From Akkermansiaceae bacterium UBA7890 (GTDB taxonomy: Bacteria; Verrucomicrobiota; Verrucomicrobiia; Verrucomicrobiales; Akkermansiaceae), in contig DLRK01000012.1 in the NCBI GenBank assembly GCA_002501065.1, forward strand, positions 1 through 6,959: a stretch of DNA of 6,959 nucleotides, given 5' to 3'. A program made the position numbers and the translations under genes. The notes beneath the pieces were generated by a model. The model was not told the DNA's origin, made no database searches, and saw only the letters and a program-made list of their open reading frames with translations. Positions 5,302-6,959 of the stretch are shown piece after piece (the first letter of the stretch is position 1; each line of letters starts with the position of its first letter).

Positions 5302-6909
5302 ATGCTGACCATACGCAAGTTGACCATGGCCTACGGTGGGCGGACGCTCTTTGAGGAGGCTGATCTGACCATCAACTGGGGTGAGCGCGTTGCCTTGGTC
5401 GGCCCCAACGGAGCGGGCAAATCGACCCTTTTTCAGATCATCCTCGGCAATGAGGTGGCCAGTGCCGGGAAAGTGGAACGCGATGAGTATGCCCACGTCG
5501 GGTATCTTTCCCAGGAGGCTGGTGATCCGGGCGAAGACACCGTTCTTCAGATCGCGACCGCCATTACGCCCGAGATGCGGGAAGTGCAGCGGGTCATGCG
5601 CGAACACGAGGCGGCAGGCACTCTCGATTCGGAGGAATACGCCGAAGCCCAGGACAAGTTCACCCTCATGAACGGGTTCCAGCTCGAACCGAAGGGGCGC
5701 AAGATCCTGGCGGGACTGGGTTTCCGGCAGGAGGATTTCGACCGGCCAGCCAGCGAGATGTCGGGCGGCTGGATCATGCGGGCCCATCTGGCGCAGATCC
5801 TCTGCCTTGAGCCCGACCTTCTCATGCTGGACGAACCGACCAACCACCTCGACCTGCTCGCCCTGCTCTGGTTCCGGCGCTACCTCAGCACCTATCCCGG
5901 TGCCATCCTGATGATCTCGCACGACCGCCACTTCGTGGATGACATCGTGGAGACCGTGGTCGAGATCGATGAGCAGAAGCTCATCCCATACCGGGGGGAC
6001 TATACCAATTACCTGGCCGAGCGTGAAACACGCCATGAGCAGAAACTCTCCGCCTGGCGCAACCAGAAAAAGGAGATCGACCGGATCCAGGAGTTCATTG
6101 ACCGGTTTCGCTCGGTATCGTCCAAGGCGTCGCAGGTGCAGAGCCGGGTGAAGCAACTGGAGAAGATGAAGACGCTGGAGAAGCCCAGAGCGCCTCGCAA
6201 GGTCTTCAAGTTTCACTTCCCCAAGCCGCCTCGCAGCAACCAGAAGGTGATTGAACTCAAGGGTGTCAGCCAGGCTTACGGGGAGACGCGAATCTATGAG
6301 AGGCTCGATCTGGTGGTGGAGCGGGGTGACCGTATCGTCCTGGTGGGACCCAATGGAGCGGGCAAGTCGACTCTTCTCAAGATTCTGACCGGGGTGGTGC
6401 CAATCGATGGCGGAGAGCGTGCGGTGGGTTATGCCACCAGGCTCGGTTACTACTCGCAGCATCGCTCCGAGTTGCTGGACGAGAGCAAGACAGTGCTGGA
6501 GGAGGTCTGCACCACTGGTGCGGGAATGCGGGAAGAGGATGCGCGCGGGTTGCTGGGATCATTCCTGTTCCGCCGGGACGATGTGCACAAGAAGGTCAGG
6601 GTTCTTTCGGGCGGAGAGAAGAGTCGGCTCAACCTGGTGAAGTTCCTGGTCGATCCGCCCAACCTGCTTCTCATGGATGAGCCCACCACCCATCTCGATC
6701 TCCTTTCGGTAGAGGCGCTCATCCAGGCCCTCAAGCAGTTTGAGGGGTCGCTCGTCTTCATTTCCCATGATGTCCACTTCATCCGCAAGCTGGCGGAGTC
6801 GACCTGGCACATCTCGGGCGGGGAAGTGACCAGGTACAGCGGGGGATACGATTACTACCTGGAAAAATCGGGGTTGCTGGATGACGAGAAGGGTGCGGTG
6901 ACGGCTTGA
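5302..6909 (+). CDS. ABC-F family ATPase (ribosome-associated)
   Basis: A 535-residue soluble protein with two ABC ATPase domains and no membrane segments, as in ABC-F translation factors (EttA, Uup, YbiT, YheS and resistance proteins), which act at the ribosomal E site. Domain 1 has Walker A GPNGAGKST (34-42), signature MSGGW (153-157), Walker B LLMLDEPTNHLDL (173-185) and switch His207. The linker, about 229-315, is charged and helical and includes SSKASQVQSRVKQLEKM (273-289), the ABC-F interdomain hallmark. Domain 2 has Walker A GPNGAGKST (349-357), signature LSGGE (435-439), Walker B LLLMDEPTTHLDL (455-467) and His489. Domain 2 has Thr where ABC-F proteins usually have Asn (DEPTN). The length is close to the YbiT type, without the long C-terminal coiled coil of Uup. 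ATG 5302 is supported by the ABC-F N-terminus (MLTIRKLTMAYGGRTLF), but it has no clear ribosome binding site. The paralogue group and any antibiotic role cannot be fixed from sequence alone. Confidence 0.93.
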   Translation: MLTIRKLTMAYGGRTLFEEADLTINWGERVALVGPNGAGKSTLFQIILGNEVASAGKVERDEYAHVGYLSQEAGDPGEDTVLQIATAITPEMREVQRVMREHEAAGTLDSEEYAEAQDKFTLMNGFQLEPKGRKILAGLGFRQEDFDRPASEMSGGWIMRAHLAQILCLEPDLLMLDEPTNHLDLLALLWFRRYLSTYPGAILMISHDRHFVDDIVETVVEIDEQKLIPYRGDYTNYLAERETRHEQKLSAWRNQKKEIDRIQEFIDRFRSVSSKASQVQSRVKQLEKMKTLEKPRAPRKVFKFHFPKPPRSNQKVIELKGVSQAYGETRIYERLDLVVERGDRIVLVGPNGAGKSTLLKILTGVVPIDGGERAVGYATRLGYYSQHRSELLDESKTVLEEVCTTGAGMREEDARGLLGSFLFRRDDVHKKVRVLSGGEKSRLNLVKFLVDPPNLLLMDEPTTHLDLLSVEALIQALKQFEGSLVFISHDVHFIRKLAESTWHISGGEVTRYSGGYDYYLEKSGLLDDEKGAVTA

Positions 6910-6959
6910 CCGTGGTTGTCGCGGTGGACGGCAGTCCGCCTCCGGATTGGAAGAATTTC
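6906..6959 (+). CDS. Possible start of a further gene, cut by the window end
   Basis: A frame opening at TTG 6906, overlapping the ABC-F stop TGA (6907-6909) by 3 bases, stays open to the window end and reads (M)TVVVAVDGSPPPDWKNF. GGTGA at 6897-6901 could serve as its ribosome binding site, and GTG 6912 is an alternative start. Eighteen codons are too few to be sure. The same DNA can also form a 7-bp hairpin (6923-6929 with 6934-6940), so it may instead be the 3' untranslated end of the ABC-F transcript. No family is recognisable. Confidence 0.3.
   Translation, partial: MTVVVAVDGSPPPDWKNF

Noticed and set aside
5134..6462. 442-codon minus-strand open frame opposite the lipoprotein end and the ABC-F gene
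   Set aside because: Antisense to a clear ABC-F protein; its content mirrors conserved motif codons and shows no domain of its own.
5302..6909. Antibiotic-resistance ABC-F or ABC transporter
   Set aside because: There are no membrane segments and no transporter partner, and nothing in the linker or surroundings points specifically to a resistance factor; a housekeeping ABC-F is the safer reading.
1..6959. CRISPR array, tRNA or rRNA genes, prophage, defence island or transposase
   Set aside because: No regularly spaced repeats, no cloverleaf or rRNA-like sequence, no recombinase, nuclease or phage motifs were seen on either strand.

Overview
The window looks like ordinary chromosomal DNA from a free-living bacterium of the PVC group, most likely Verrucomicrobiota, with Planctomycetota as the alternative. 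This rests on a single-domain DUF1080 (3-keto-disaccharide hydrolase-like) secreted protein, a secreted sialate O-acetylesterase-type SGNH hydrolase, a type II (R)-citramalate synthase and a fairly high G+C content. The taxonomic call is inference from gene content. No rRNA or other phylogenetic marker is present.

Layout from left to right: (1) the last 55 codons of a plus-strand gene (2-169); (2) about 550 bp with no convincing gene (170-723), holding a perfect 10-bp inverted repeat, weaker hairpins and short protein-like open frames that may be gene relics; (3) a minus-strand secreted esterase (724-1944); (4) a 223-bp divergent intergenic region (1945-2167) with a long imperfect hairpin and a perfect 16-bp palindrome next to the ribosome binding site of the following gene; (5) a plus-strand run of four complete genes: cimA (2168-3742), a DUF1080 protein (3793-4407), a lipoprotein of unknown function (4410-5234) and an ABC-F ATPase (5302-6909); (6) a possible start of another gene overlapping the ABC-F stop codon (6906-6959).

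How the genes fit together: cimA makes (R)-citramalate from pyruvate and acetyl-CoA, the entry to threonine-independent isoleucine synthesis. The esterase and DUF1080 protein are exported and fit glycan or sugar-derivative breakdown. The ABC-F protein is a soluble ribosome-associated ATPase, not a transporter. The plus-strand genes are close enough (gaps of 50, 2 and 67 bp) to be co-transcribed, but their functions do not form an obvious pathway. Only the 2-bp gap between the DUF1080 gene and the lipoprotein gene suggests real translational coupling.

I looked for an undescribed system and did not find a convincing one. The best leads are the lipoprotein of unknown function, the two palindromic elements upstream of the esterase and cimA, and the possible gene relics in 170-723.
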